DNA of 64,000 nt from Devosia enhydra. Its GTDB lineage: Bacteria > Pseudomonadota > Alphaproteobacteria > Rhizobiales > Devosiaceae. The stretch's first letter is position 1, and each line of letters starts with the position of its first letter. The notes beneath the pieces were generated by a model. The model was given only the letters and a program-made list of their open reading frames with translations, was not told the origin of the DNA and ran no database searches. The DNA lies in assembly GCF_900119845.1 (NCBI RefSeq), contig NZ_FPKU01000004.1:186001-250000 (forward strand), written 5' to 3'. Below are positions 56,550 through 64,000 of the stretch, one piece after another. The position numbers were made by a program, and so were the translations under genes.

Positions 56550-57550
56550 GCGCCGCCGAAACCTCACCCCCCGCCAACGTCGCCGGCCGCGAATCCGCCC
56601 CGCCGCGCCCCCTGTGGCATCTCGTGCTGGTTCGGCCCGAAACCCTCACGCTCGTGCTCCTCATCCTCGGGGTCATCGTCGCGAGCCGGCTCTCGCCCTA
56701 TTTCCTCGATATCGGCTACATCCTCAGGAGCTTTGCGCTCTCGGCCGAAATCGCGCTCGTGGCGCTGGTTCTGACCATGGTGATCATCGCGGGCGAAATC
56801 GATCTGTCGCCCGCCGCCAACATGGCGCTCTCGGCCTGCATCTTCGCCTGGGCCCAGGCCTCGGGCGTGCCCATCCCGCTCGCCGTACTGCTCGGGCTGC
56901 TGGCCGGGCTCGCCATGGGCGGGGTCAACGCCTTTTTCGTCATCGTCATGCAGCTGCCCTCGATCATCGTCACCATCGGCACGCTGATCCTTTATCGCGG
57001 GCTGGCGCAGATCCTTGCCGGGGATCGCTCGATCCGCATCGCCGAAGGTTTCATCGGGGTCGACCGCATCCTCGTTCTCGGCGTGCCGCTGCCGGTCGTC
57101 GTCTTCGTGCTCGCCGCCATCGTTCTGGCGCTGGTGCTCGGGGGCACCATCTTCGGCCGCCAGATCTACCAGATCGGCACCAATGAGGTGGCGGCCCGCC
57201 ATGCCGGCATCCGCAGCCGGCGCATCAAGCTCATCCTCTTCCTCATGATCGGGGTGGTCGCGGCCATCGCCGGCATCATGACGGCCTCGCGCCTTGGCTC
57301 GGTGCGCTACGACCTCGCGCTCGGCAAGGAGCTCGAGATGGTGCTGATGGCCATGCTCGGGGGCACCTACATCTTCGGCGGGCGCGGCACCATTCCGGGC
57401 ACCTTCCTCGCCGCCTGGCTGCTGGTGGTCGTCTCCACCGGCATGACGGTCGCCAATCTCCTGCCCGCCATCCAGATGACGGTGCTGGGCATCCTGCTCA
57501 TCGTCTCCATCATCGCCACCAATTTCATCTATTCCCGCACCCAGAGGTAG
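56546..57550 (+). CDS. Second sugar ABC transporter permease, CUT2 family (RhaP/Q-like)
   Basis: 334 residues with a roughly 30-residue polar N terminus and about ten helices; IVTIGTLILYRGLAQILAG and MAMLGGTYIFGGRGTIPGTFLAAWL are the CUT2 permease blocks. It is paralogous to the preceding permease but clearly different. Partner of the preceding permease in the membrane channel. A 51-bp gap leads to the binding-protein gene, whose AGGAGG site is strong, consistent with higher expression of the latter. Confidence 0.92.
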   Translation: MSAAETSPPANVAGRESAPPRPLWHLVLVRPETLTLVLLILGVIVASRLSPYFLDIGYILRSFALSAEIALVALVLTMVIIAGEIDLSPAANMALSACIFAWAQASGVPIPLAVLLGLLAGLAMGGVNAFFVIVMQLPSIIVTIGTLILYRGLAQILAGDRSIRIAEGFIGVDRILVLGVPLPVVVFVLAAIVLALVLGGTIFGRQIYQIGTNEVAARHAGIRSRRIKLILFLMIGVVAAIAGIMTASRLGSVRYDLALGKELEMVLMAMLGGTYIFGGRGTIPGTFLAAWLLVVVSTGMTVANLLPAIQMTVLGILLIVSIIATNFIYSRTQR

Positions 57551-57601
57551 CGGGCGCATACCCCGGATCAACCGGGCCGAACGAGTAATCAGGAGGACTG
57601 A

Positions 57602-58600
57602 ATGAAGACCACTCTCGCCATCCTCGCCGCCGGGCTCATGCTCGGCACCGCCGGGGCCACCTATGCCCAGGATGCGTTCTCGATCGTCTATATCGGCAAG
57701 AACACCGGCAACCCCTATTTCGACAGCATCACCGGCGGCTTCGTCGATGCCTGCGTCGAGATCGGCTGCCAGTTCGAGTTCGTCGCCCCCGCCACTGCCG
57801 AGGCCACCTCGCAGATCCCCTTCATCGAGGCGCAGATCCAGCGCGGCGTCGATGTCATCGCCATTGCGCCCAACAGCCCCGACGCGCTCAACCAGGTGCT
57901 CGATTCCGCCAAGGCCGCCGGCATCCTCGTCATGACCGTCAATGGCGATCTCGTCGGCAACGAAGAGCATCGCGACGCCTCGATCCTCCCCGTCGATTTC
58001 ACCAAGACCGGCCCCAACCAGGTCGAGCTCGCCGGTTCGCTGATCGGCTATGAGGGCGAGATCGCCATCCTCTCGGCCACTACCGAGGCTCCCGACCAGA
58101 ACACCTGGATCGCGGCGATGAACGACACCCTCGCCAACGATCCCAAATATGCCAACATGAAGCTGGTCGCGACCGTCTATGGCGATGACCAGCCCGAGAA
58201 GTCAACCGCCGAGATGGAAGCGCTCCTGGCCAATTATCCCAACCTCAAGGCCGTCATCGCTCCCACCACTGTCGGCATCGCCGCCGCCGCCCAGGTGGTG
58301 CAGTCGCGCGGCATCGCCGATCAGGTCGCCGTCACCGGTTTGGGCCTGCCGAGCGAGATGCGCGACTTCATCAAGGACGGCACCGTCGAGGCCTTCCAGC
58401 TCTGGTCGCCCTATAACGAAGGCGTGCTCGCCGCCTACTTCGCCAAGGGCGTGCTCGATGGCTCGATCAAGAACGAAGTCGGCGAGACCTTCGAGGTTCC
58501 CAACCTCGGCACCATCACCATCGACCCCAACAACATGATGAATACCCAGGCCGAACTGACCACGTTCAACGCCGAGAACATCGACGACTTCGATTTCTGA
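57602..58600 (+). CDS. rhaS: Sugar-binding periplasmic protein, RhaS-like
   Basis: 332 residues. The signal peptide is MKTTLAILAAGLMLGTAGA with cleavage near TYAQD. The mature protein is a periplasmic binding protein of the ribose/rhamnose type 1 fold: YIGKNTGNPYFDSITGGF, IAIAPNSPDALNQVLD, GLPSEMRDFIKDGTVEAFQLWSP. These match the RhaS rhamnose-binding family. An AGGAGGA ribosome binding site lies 5 bases upstream. It is the last gene of the transporter operon and is followed by a bulged hairpin and a strong terminator. The ligand is most likely L-rhamnose or another 6-deoxyhexose. Confidence 0.9.
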   Translation: MKTTLAILAAGLMLGTAGATYAQDAFSIVYIGKNTGNPYFDSITGGFVDACVEIGCQFEFVAPATAEATSQIPFIEAQIQRGVDVIAIAPNSPDALNQVLDSAKAAGILVMTVNGDLVGNEEHRDASILPVDFTKTGPNQVELAGSLIGYEGEIAILSATTEAPDQNTWIAAMNDTLANDPKYANMKLVATVYGDDQPEKSTAEMEALLANYPNLKAVIAPTTVGIAAAAQVVQSRGIADQVAVTGLGLPSEMRDFIKDGTVEAFQLWSPYNEGVLAAYFAKGVLDGSIKNEVGETFEVPNLGTITIDPNNMMNTQAELTTFNAENIDDFDF

Positions 58601-58612
58601 TCGAAATTCACG

Positions 58613-58644
58613 TGTCCGGCACCCGTTTCGCGCGGGAACGGACA
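58613..58644 (+). other. Bulged hairpin after the binding-protein gene
   Basis: TGTCCG (58613-58618) pairs with CGGACA (58639-58644), and CCCG (58622-58625) pairs inside with CGGG (58633-58636). It lies just after the stop codon and before the terminator, a placement known for mRNA-stabilising elements in binding-protein transcripts; that role is inferred. Confidence 0.45.
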
Positions 58645-58668
58645 GGATTTCACGGTGCTGCGTGTGGA

Positions 58669-58693
58669 AGAGGCGGGGAAACCCGCCTCTTTT
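58669..58693 (+). terminator. Rho-independent terminator of the sugar importer operon
   Basis: AGAGGCGGG (58669-58677) is perfectly complementary to CCCGCCTCT (58682-58690) with a GAAA tetraloop, and is followed by TTT (58691-58693; TCTTTTCG). It closes the transporter operon 69 bp after the stop of the binding-protein gene. Confidence 0.9.
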
Positions 58694-58811
58694 CGCATCG
58701 ATGAAACCGCACGGGGGTATGGCACGTACTGCGAAGGTGCGGTCAGCATCGCGCCGTTCTTGCATACGGGCATAAAAGCCCTATCTGCCGTCTGTACTGG
58801 AGACTTTCCCG

Positions 58812-59510
58812 ATGTCCTCTGCCGTCGTCGAAGCCAGGGGCGTCGGCCTCGTCCTCCCGGGCGCCGAGGGCCACCCGCTCACCATCCTCAACGACGTCTC
58901 CTTCACCCTCGGGGCAGGGGAGGTCGGCGCCGTCGTCGGCCCCTCGGGCAGCGGCAAGACCTCGCTGCTGATGATCCTCGCCGGGCTCGAACGCCCGACC
59001 TCGGGATCGGTCCGGATCGCGGGCACAGACCTTGCCGGGATGGACGAGGATAAGCTGGCTATCTTCCGGCGCCGCAAGCTCGGAATCCTGTTCCAGAACT
59101 TCCATCTCGTGCCCTCGATGACCGCGCTCGAAAATGTCGCGCTGACCCTCGAGATCGCTGATCCGACCCGCTCCTGGACAAGCGTTGAGACCGAAGCGCT
59201 GGCCGCCCTCGACGCCGTCGGCCTCTCCGCCCGCGCCGGGCACCGCCCCTCCGCGCTCTCGGGCGGCGAGCAGCAGCGCGTCGGGCTCGCCCGCGCCATG
59301 GTCGCCAAGCCCCCGCTGCTCCTCGCCGATGAGCCGACCGGCAATCTCGATCAGGAGACCGGCGCAAAGGTCGTGTCGCTGATGTTCGACCTGGCGCGCC
59401 GCAACGGCACCGCCATCCTGCTCGTTACCCATGATCCGGCTTTGGCCGCCAAGGCCGACCGGCGGTTTGCCATGAGCCTGGGCGTCCTTGCCGAGGATAT
59501 CCCCGCATGA
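58812..59510 (+). CDS. ABC transporter ATP-binding protein, YbbA/LolD-like
   Basis: 232 residues. Walker A GPSGSGKTS, signature LSGGEQQRVG, Walker B PLLLADEPTGNLD and H-loop VTHDPALA mark the MacB/LolD/FtsE class, which works with FtsX-type permeases rather than importers. Its stop overlaps the large permease start by 4 bp. Together they resemble the YbbA-YbbP system, thought to act on a lipid or export substrate; in E. coli it neighbours tesA, but no such gene is seen here. Confidence 0.92.
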   Translation: MSSAVVEARGVGLVLPGAEGHPLTILNDVSFTLGAGEVGAVVGPSGSGKTSLLMILAGLERPTSGSVRIAGTDLAGMDEDKLAIFRRRKLGILFQNFHLVPSMTALENVALTLEIADPTRSWTSVETEALAALDAVGLSARAGHRPSALSGGEQQRVGLARAMVAKPPLLLADEPTGNLDQETGAKVVSLMFDLARRNGTAILLVTHDPALAAKADRRFAMSLGVLAEDIPA

Positions 59511-62104
59511 GCGTTCTTGCTGGCTGGCTCAGGATCGCGCTGCGCGACCTGCGCGGCGATGTCAGGCGCTTCGGCCTCCTGCTCGCCTGCCTCGCCCTCG
59601 GTGTCGCGACCATTGCCGCCGTCGGCTCGGTCGGCACCGCGCTGCAGGCCGCGCTCGATCGAGACGCGCGCACCGTTCTGGGCGGAGACATCGAGGCCCA
59701 GCTTTCCTGGCGCCGGGCCGATGCGGCCGAGCGCGCCCTCTTTGATGAACTGGGGCAAGCGAGCGAAGTCATCGAGGTCAGCGGCCGCGCCTCGGCCGAA
59801 GGCGGCACCGCCTTCCTTTCCATCCGCGGCGTCGATGGAGCCTGGCCTCTCTTGGGCGCGGTGGAAACCCGACCGGCACAGCCTTTGCAAGAGCTTCTGG
59901 CGCAGCGAGCGTTTTCAGGCGAAGCGGGGACCGGTTCGCCGTCCGGAAACGCGGCAGAACAACGACTTGGCGAAAATGCCTTCGGGCTGGTGGCCGGCAG
60001 CCTGCTCGCCGATCGGCTCGGCCTTGCCATCGGCGACACCCTGACCGTCGGGGGCGCCAGCTTTGTTCTCACCGGTCTTCTCGACCGTGTTCCCGATCAG
60101 GTCAGCCAGGGCATCCAGATCGGTATTCCGGCCCTCATGTCGGTGGAGGCGCTCGAGGCCACCGGCATTCTGGCGCCCGGCGTTCTGGCGCGCTACCGCT
60201 ACAAGATCCTGCTCGAAACCGAAAATCCCGTTGTCGCGTCGGCACTTGTGCAGTCCCGCTTTCCCGAGGCGCGCTGGCAGATTCGTACCCCGCGCGAGGC
60301 GATCGGCGATCTGGCGCGGTTCTTCGACATCTTCTCGCGCTTCCTCGTCATCGTCGGTCTCGCTTCGCTTCTCGTCGGTGGGGTGGGGGTATCGAACGCG
60401 GTAACGGCCTATCTTGCCGAACGCCGCCGCTCCATCGCGACACTCCGTGCCATCGGCGCCACCGGGGCGCAGGTGATGGTGCATTTCCTCGCGCAGGTGA
60501 TCATTCTGGCAGGTCTGGGCATCGGTTTGGGTCTCGTGCTTGGTGGTCTGCTCAGTATCGTCGCATTGCCCATCGTCGGGGATTTGTTGTCCATCCCCCT
60601 GGATGCAGGGCTTTATCCGGGCCCGCTGCTGACCGCTGCCGCCTTCGGCGCGCTGATCGGGCTCGGCTTTGCCTGGCTGCCCCTGCAGGCGGCCCAGCGG
60701 ATGAAGCCGGCCATGCTCTTCCGCTCCGCCTCTGGCGGCGACATGCCGTCCATCGCCTGGCGCGACCTGCTGCGGCCCGCCGTCGCCATTCCCATGATCA
60801 TCGCTGCCGCGCTGACCTATCTGCTGGCCGCCACCACCCTCGGCCGCCCGCTGCTGGTGTTGTGGTTCGGCGTCGGTGCGGCGCTGAGCTTTGCGCTCCT
60901 GCGCGCTGCCGCGGCTCTCCTGCAAATGGGGCTGCGCCGCGTTCCGCCGCTGCCGGGCGCCCGCCTGCGCAATGCGCTCAAATCCATCCACCGCCCCGGC
61001 GCGCCGGCCCCTACGGTCGTGCTGTCGCTAGGGCTCGGGCTGGCGCTCTTGCTGATGATCGCGCTGGTGGATTCCTCCATCCGCAACCGGCTTGCCGGCG
61101 AAATCACAGCCGATGCGCCGAGCTTCGTGCTGATGGATCTTTTCCCCGATGAGGCTGATGCGGTTGCACAATTTGCCGCCACCGAGCCATCCATCGAGAG
61201 CTTCCAGTCCTCGCCGATGCTGCGCGGCGCGGTGACCGCCGTCGATGGCCGTCCGGTCGCCGAACTGCGGCCCCTGCCGGACGAGGTGTCCTGGATCTTC
61301 GAGGGCGAGACGCCGATGACCTGGGCCCGCGCGCAGCCGCAAGGCACCGAGCTGGTCGCCGGCGACTGGTGGCCCGAGGACTGGTCCGGCGAGCCCCTGG
61401 TCTCGGTCGGGCGCATGCTTGCCACCCCGCTCAACCTCGAGGTCGGCGATACGTTGAGCGTCAGCCTCTTCGGCGAGGAGATCACCGCCCGCATCGCCAA
61501 TATCCGCGACATGACGGCCGCCGCCGGGCCGATGAACATCAACATCATGCTCTCGCCCGGCCAGGTCGAAAACTATCCGCAAAGCTATCTCGGGCTCGTC
61601 AAGGCCGTGCCGGGACAGGAGGACATCGTCCAGGGGCTGCTGGTCGACCGCTTCCCCGAGATCATCTTCCTCGCCATTGGCGATGCGCTCGAGACCGTCA
61701 CCAATATCGTCTCCAGCCTTTCCGATGCCGTTGCCGTGGTCGGGGGACTTGCCGTCATCAGCGGCATTCTGGTGCTGGCCGGTGCGATGGCGGCGGGGCG
61801 CCGGCAGCGCGAGGCCGATGCGGTGATCATGAAGGTCTTGGGTGCGCGGCGCGGCGACATCATTCTCGCCTTTCTTGCAGAATACGGGCTTCTCGGCCTT
61901 CTGGCGGCAACGCTCGGCACCGGCATCGGGGTTGGCGCCGCCTGGGCGTTTCTCACCTATGTGCTTGAAAGCCCGTTCAATCTCGACATCGGCCTCATCG
62001 CGCTCGTGCTCGCCGTGGCGATGATCATCAGCATCGGGGTGGGCATGGCCACCACCTGGTCGGCCCTCTCGGCCCGACCCGTGCGGCACCTCCGCACGGC
62101 CTGA
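59507..62104 (+). CDS. FtsX-type ABC permease, YbbP-like
   Basis: 865 residues: a first helix, a large periplasmic MacB-like domain (about 40-260), three more helices, then a second domain of about 180 residues and the final three helices, the duplicated FtsX layout of YbbP (E. coli, 804 residues). Landmarks are ALGVATIAAVGSVGTALQAALDRDA, GGVGVSNAVTAYLAERRRSIATLRAIGATGAQV and KVLGARRGDIILAFLAEYGLLG. It starts inside the ATPase stop (ATGA). It is the membrane partner of the preceding ATPase; the cargo is not known. Confidence 0.9.
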   Translation: MSVLAGWLRIALRDLRGDVRRFGLLLACLALGVATIAAVGSVGTALQAALDRDARTVLGGDIEAQLSWRRADAAERALFDELGQASEVIEVSGRASAEGGTAFLSIRGVDGAWPLLGAVETRPAQPLQELLAQRAFSGEAGTGSPSGNAAEQRLGENAFGLVAGSLLADRLGLAIGDTLTVGGASFVLTGLLDRVPDQVSQGIQIGIPALMSVEALEATGILAPGVLARYRYKILLETENPVVASALVQSRFPEARWQIRTPREAIGDLARFFDIFSRFLVIVGLASLLVGGVGVSNAVTAYLAERRRSIATLRAIGATGAQVMVHFLAQVIILAGLGIGLGLVLGGLLSIVALPIVGDLLSIPLDAGLYPGPLLTAAAFGALIGLGFAWLPLQAAQRMKPAMLFRSASGGDMPSIAWRDLLRPAVAIPMIIAAALTYLLAATTLGRPLLVLWFGVGAALSFALLRAAAALLQMGLRRVPPLPGARLRNALKSIHRPGAPAPTVVLSLGLGLALLLMIALVDSSIRNRLAGEITADAPSFVLMDLFPDEADAVAQFAATEPSIESFQSSPMLRGAVTAVDGRPVAELRPLPDEVSWIFEGETPMTWARAQPQGTELVAGDWWPEDWSGEPLVSVGRMLATPLNLEVGDTLSVSLFGEEITARIANIRDMTAAAGPMNINIMLSPGQVENYPQSYLGLVKAVPGQEDIVQGLLVDRFPEIIFLAIGDALETVTNIVSSLSDAVAVVGGLAVISGILVLAGAMAAGRRQREADAVIMKVLGARRGDIILAFLAEYGLLGLLAATLGTGIGVGAAWAFLTYVLESPFNLDIGLIALVLAVAMIISIGVGMATTWSALSARPVRHLRTA

Positions 62105-62174
62105 AGCCTCTCAGTTTCGGGTCTGGAGAGCCGCGCCTTCGGGTGCGGTTGACCGTTGACCACGTCGTACCTTT

Positions 62175-62194
62175 TGACATATGTCATATGTCAT
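62175..62194. promoter_or_regulatory. Overlapping palindrome and tandem ATGTCAT repeat upstream of the SDR operon
   Basis: TGACATATGTCA (62175-62186) is a perfect 12-bp palindrome, and ATGTCAT occurs twice in direct tandem (62181-62187, 62188-62194). The block lies 34-53 bp upstream of the SDR start at 62228. The operon encodes a GntR/FadR regulator, which is the natural candidate to bind here. Confidence 0.6.
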
Positions 62195-62227
62195 CAGAAC
62201 CGGGACCCAGAGAAGGCCATCAACACA

Positions 62228-63046
62228 ATGTCGGACCTGTTCAGCGTTAAGGACAAGGTGATCATCGTGACCGGAGGGCTCGGCCAGCTTGGCCGCTCCT
62301 TCGTCACCTCCCTGCTCGAAGCAGGCGCCAAGGTTGCCATCTATTCGCGCCGCGCCGTCGAGGAGGCCCAGCTCGCCGAGCTGTTTCCCGCCAATCGCGA
62401 TCGCCTGCGCGTTTATGTGGCGTCAGTCACCGACAAGGAAGCGCTTCAAAAGGCCACCGACGCGCTGGTTGCCGAATGGGGCGTGCCGCATGGCCTCGTC
62501 AACAATGCCGGTATCGATTCCAAGCCCTCGGGCTCGGCCGACCAGAACGGGCCGTTCGAGACCTATCCCCAGCACTACTGGGATGACATCATCGACACCA
62601 ATCTGACCGGCGTCATGCTCACCACCCAGGTGGTGGGGGCGAAGATGGCCGAGGCCGGCCGCGGCTCGATCGTCAATATCGGCTCGATCTACGGCATCGT
62701 CTCGCCCAACCAGGCGCTCTACGCCTATCGCGAGGCGCGCGATGGCGTGCCCTTCATCAAGGCGGTGTCCTACGCCGCCTCGAAGTCCGGCCTCGTCAAT
62801 CTCACCCGCTATGTGGCGACCTATTGGGCGCCCAAGAACGTACGCTGCAACCTCATCTCGTTCGGCGGCGTGAAGACGGGCAATTTCGACAAGGAATTCG
62901 TCGACAATTTCATCGCCCGCGTGCCGCTCGGGCGCCAGGCGGAAGTCGCCGAGTATAATGGCGTCATCCAGTTCCTGTGCTCGGATGCCTCGACCTACAT
63001 GACGGGCTCGAACGTCGTGGTCGATGGCGGCTTCACCGCATGGTGA
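62228..63046 (+). CDS. Short-chain dehydrogenase/reductase (SDR)
   Basis: 272 residues from the ATG at 62228; the frame is open upstream through the operator but that part is not coding-like. The classical SDR elements are TGGLGQLG (15-22, cofactor), VNNAGID (91-97), and the catalytic S153, Y182 and K186 (SYAASKSG). The insertion NQALYAYREARDGVPFIKA before the Tyr is unusual for short SDRs, but shared by a subgroup. Members oxidise sugar acids or polyols. It shares an operon with a GntR regulator (overlapping stop/start) and an RraA-like gene, which suggests a sugar-acid pathway. Confidence 0.9.
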   Translation: MSDLFSVKDKVIIVTGGLGQLGRSFVTSLLEAGAKVAIYSRRAVEEAQLAELFPANRDRLRVYVASVTDKEALQKATDALVAEWGVPHGLVNNAGIDSKPSGSADQNGPFETYPQHYWDDIIDTNLTGVMLTTQVVGAKMAEAGRGSIVNIGSIYGIVSPNQALYAYREARDGVPFIKAVSYAASKSGLVNLTRYVATYWAPKNVRCNLISFGGVKTGNFDKEFVDNFIARVPLGRQAEVAEYNGVIQFLCSDASTYMTGSNVVVDGGFTAW

Positions 63047-63798
63047 CACGCACCGCCCAGCCTCCGGCGGACCGCAGCCGGCTCTACGTCTCGGTCGTCT
63101 CCGACATCGAGGCGCAGATCCTGTCCGGTACGCTCAAGGTGGGCGATCGCCTGCCGGCCGAGGCCGAGATCGCGCGACGGTTCGCGATCTCGACCCGTTC
63201 GGTGCGCGAGGCCTTGCAGATCCTCGAAACCAAGGGGCTGGTGCGCCGTCGCCATGGCGAGCGGGCTGAAGTGGTGCGCGACGATGTCGGGCAATATCTC
63301 GATTCCCTCGCCTCCACGGTCAGCGCGCTGGCCTCGCGCGAGCCGGCCTATTTGAAGAAGCTGATGGACGTGCGTGCCATGTTCGAGCTCGAGGTGGTGG
63401 GGCGGCTGGCGGCAGGCGAGGGGACGCTGGGCGGGCCGATCGACCAGGCGCTCGCCGACATGCGCGCCTCGGTGCCCGATAATGACTTCCTCACCTTCAC
63501 CGCCGCCGACGCCGCCTTTCACCGTGCCCTGGTGCAGGCGCTGGGCAATGAGGTGATGTCGACGCTCCATGCCAATCTCCACGGCATCGTCGCCGAGGTC
63601 ATCCGCGTCTCGTCGAGCGTGCCGCGCAAGACCTCGAGCGAAGGTCTCGCCGAGCACGAAGCCATCTATGAGCGCATCCTCGCGCGCGATGTCGAAGGCG
63701 CGCGGGCGCTGATGGCCGAGCATCTCGAAAATTCGGGCAGCTATCTCCAGCGCGCCATGGCGGCCGCGCATCCCAATTCCGAAGCACAGGAAAACTGA
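63040..63798 (+). CDS. GntR/FadR-subfamily transcriptional regulator
   Basis: 252 residues from the ATG at 63040, which overlaps the SDR stop (ATGGTGA; a GTG at 63043 is an alternative). The winged helix contains SVVSDIEAQILSG, GDRLPAEAEIARRFAISTRSVREAL, and the FCD domain contains AAFHRALVQALGNEVMSTL and AEHEAIYERILARDVEGARALM with the metal-site His residues. It is likely the local repressor of the SDR/RraA operon, acting at the ATGTCAT-type site upstream. Confidence 0.92.
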   Translation: MVTRTAQPPADRSRLYVSVVSDIEAQILSGTLKVGDRLPAEAEIARRFAISTRSVREALQILETKGLVRRRHGERAEVVRDDVGQYLDSLASTVSALASREPAYLKKLMDVRAMFELEVVGRLAAGEGTLGGPIDQALADMRASVPDNDFLTFTAADAAFHRALVQALGNEVMSTLHANLHGIVAEVIRVSSSVPRKTSSEGLAEHEAIYERILARDVEGARALMAEHLENSGSYLQRAMAAAHPNSEAQEN

Positions 63799-63799
63799 A

Positions 63800-64000
63800 A
63801 TGTCCTATGACTACAGCGCCGTCGACTGGGACGCGATCCGGCGCCTCTCGAAATGGTATTCGGGCGACATCCATGACGTCATGGATCCCTTCGGCTTTTA
63901 CGGCTATCTCGAGGGCATCTCGCTTTATGGCGTTCTGAAGCCCGGCCAGGTCGTGGTCGGCCCCGTCTCGACCGTGCTCTACGAACCCTCGACCCGCACC
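63800..64000 (+). CDS. RraA-family protein (partial, runs off the window)
   Basis: 67 residues are visible from the ATG at 63800, 1 bp after the regulator stop. The start WDAIRRLSKWYSGDIHDVMDPFGFYGYLEG, then GVLKPGQVVVGPVSTVLYEP (both outlined), fits the RraA/dimethylmenaquinone-methyltransferase-like family, in which many members are 4-hydroxy-4-methyl-2-oxoglutarate or other keto-acid aldolases or oxaloacetate decarboxylases. In an operon with an SDR and a GntR regulator it probably cleaves or decarboxylates a sugar-acid product. The remainder lies beyond the window. Confidence 0.75.
   Translation, partial: MSYDYSAVDWDAIRRLSKWYSGDIHDVMDPFGFYGYLEGISLYGVLKPGQVVVGPVSTVLYEPSTRT

Noticed and set aside
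1-64000. tRNA, rRNA, insertion sequences, prophage or attachment sites
   Set aside because: I looked along both strands for cloverleaf-like or transposase-like features and saw none that I could support by eye; a tRNAscan or ISfinder run would settle it.

Overview
The window is a GC-rich (roughly two thirds G+C by eye), densely packed chromosomal segment of an alphaproteobacterium. The gene families, the alphaproteobacterial-type LexA direct-repeat box (GTTC-N7-GTTC), and the many ABC importers for sugars and pyrimidine-like compounds point to the Hyphomicrobiales; a Devosia-like genus is my best guess, not something the sequence proves. I see no rRNA, tRNA, transposase, phage or CRISPR.

Region by region. 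1-5.7 kb: end of a probable arsenate reductase, an ACR3 arsenite exporter, a class III aminotransferase closed by a clear terminator, an ICMT-like methyltransferase, an alpha/beta hydrolase, an unknown protein and a LysR regulator. 5.9-10.4 kb: an NMT1-type ABC importer, divergent from the LysR gene, followed by a uridine-phosphorylase-like enzyme and a nucleoside hydrolase, which suggests nucleoside or nucleobase salvage. 10.4-21.9 kb: gamma-carbonic anhydrase (its ribosome binding site lies in a hairpin), an outer-membrane-barrel-like protein, a SulP transporter, a nitroreductase-like protein, a CHASE-PAS-GGDEF-EAL protein, a Kef/YbaL antiporter with an Rrf2 regulator, a 46-residue membrane peptide and a WYL regulator. 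21.9-25.2 kb: a TPP riboswitch heading ykoF and a three-gene ABC importer (thiamine precursor uptake).

25.2-44.4 kb is mostly housekeeping on the minus strand: an RND/MMPL exporter with a small membrane partner, an IclR regulator, a 480-bp intergenic region rich in palindromic repeats, a DUF3072 gene with a LexA box, polA, an acyltransferase, YqhA-like, RsgA, a RibD-C reductase with an MFS transporter, a DEAD-box helicase, a DUF2178-like/XRE/quinone-oxidoreductase operon, an aquaporin and a lytic transglycosylase. 44.6-47.4 kb: a pore-less CASTOR/POLLUX-like protein facing a TIGR02588/TIGR02587 membrane pair.

47.5-58.7 kb is a complete-looking 6-deoxyhexose (L-rhamnose and/or L-fucose) cluster. 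One strand carries a mutarotase, a lactonase, two enolase-superfamily acid-sugar dehydratases, a DapA-family aldolase and a GntR/FadR regulator; the other carries an aldo/keto reductase and a RhaSTPQ-like ABC importer. They diverge from a promoter region with two FadR-type operators, and the importer ends in a strong terminator. 58.8-62.1 kb: a YbbA/YbbP-type ABC system. 62.2-64 kb: the start of another sugar-acid cluster (SDR, GntR regulator, RraA-like protein cut by the window edge).
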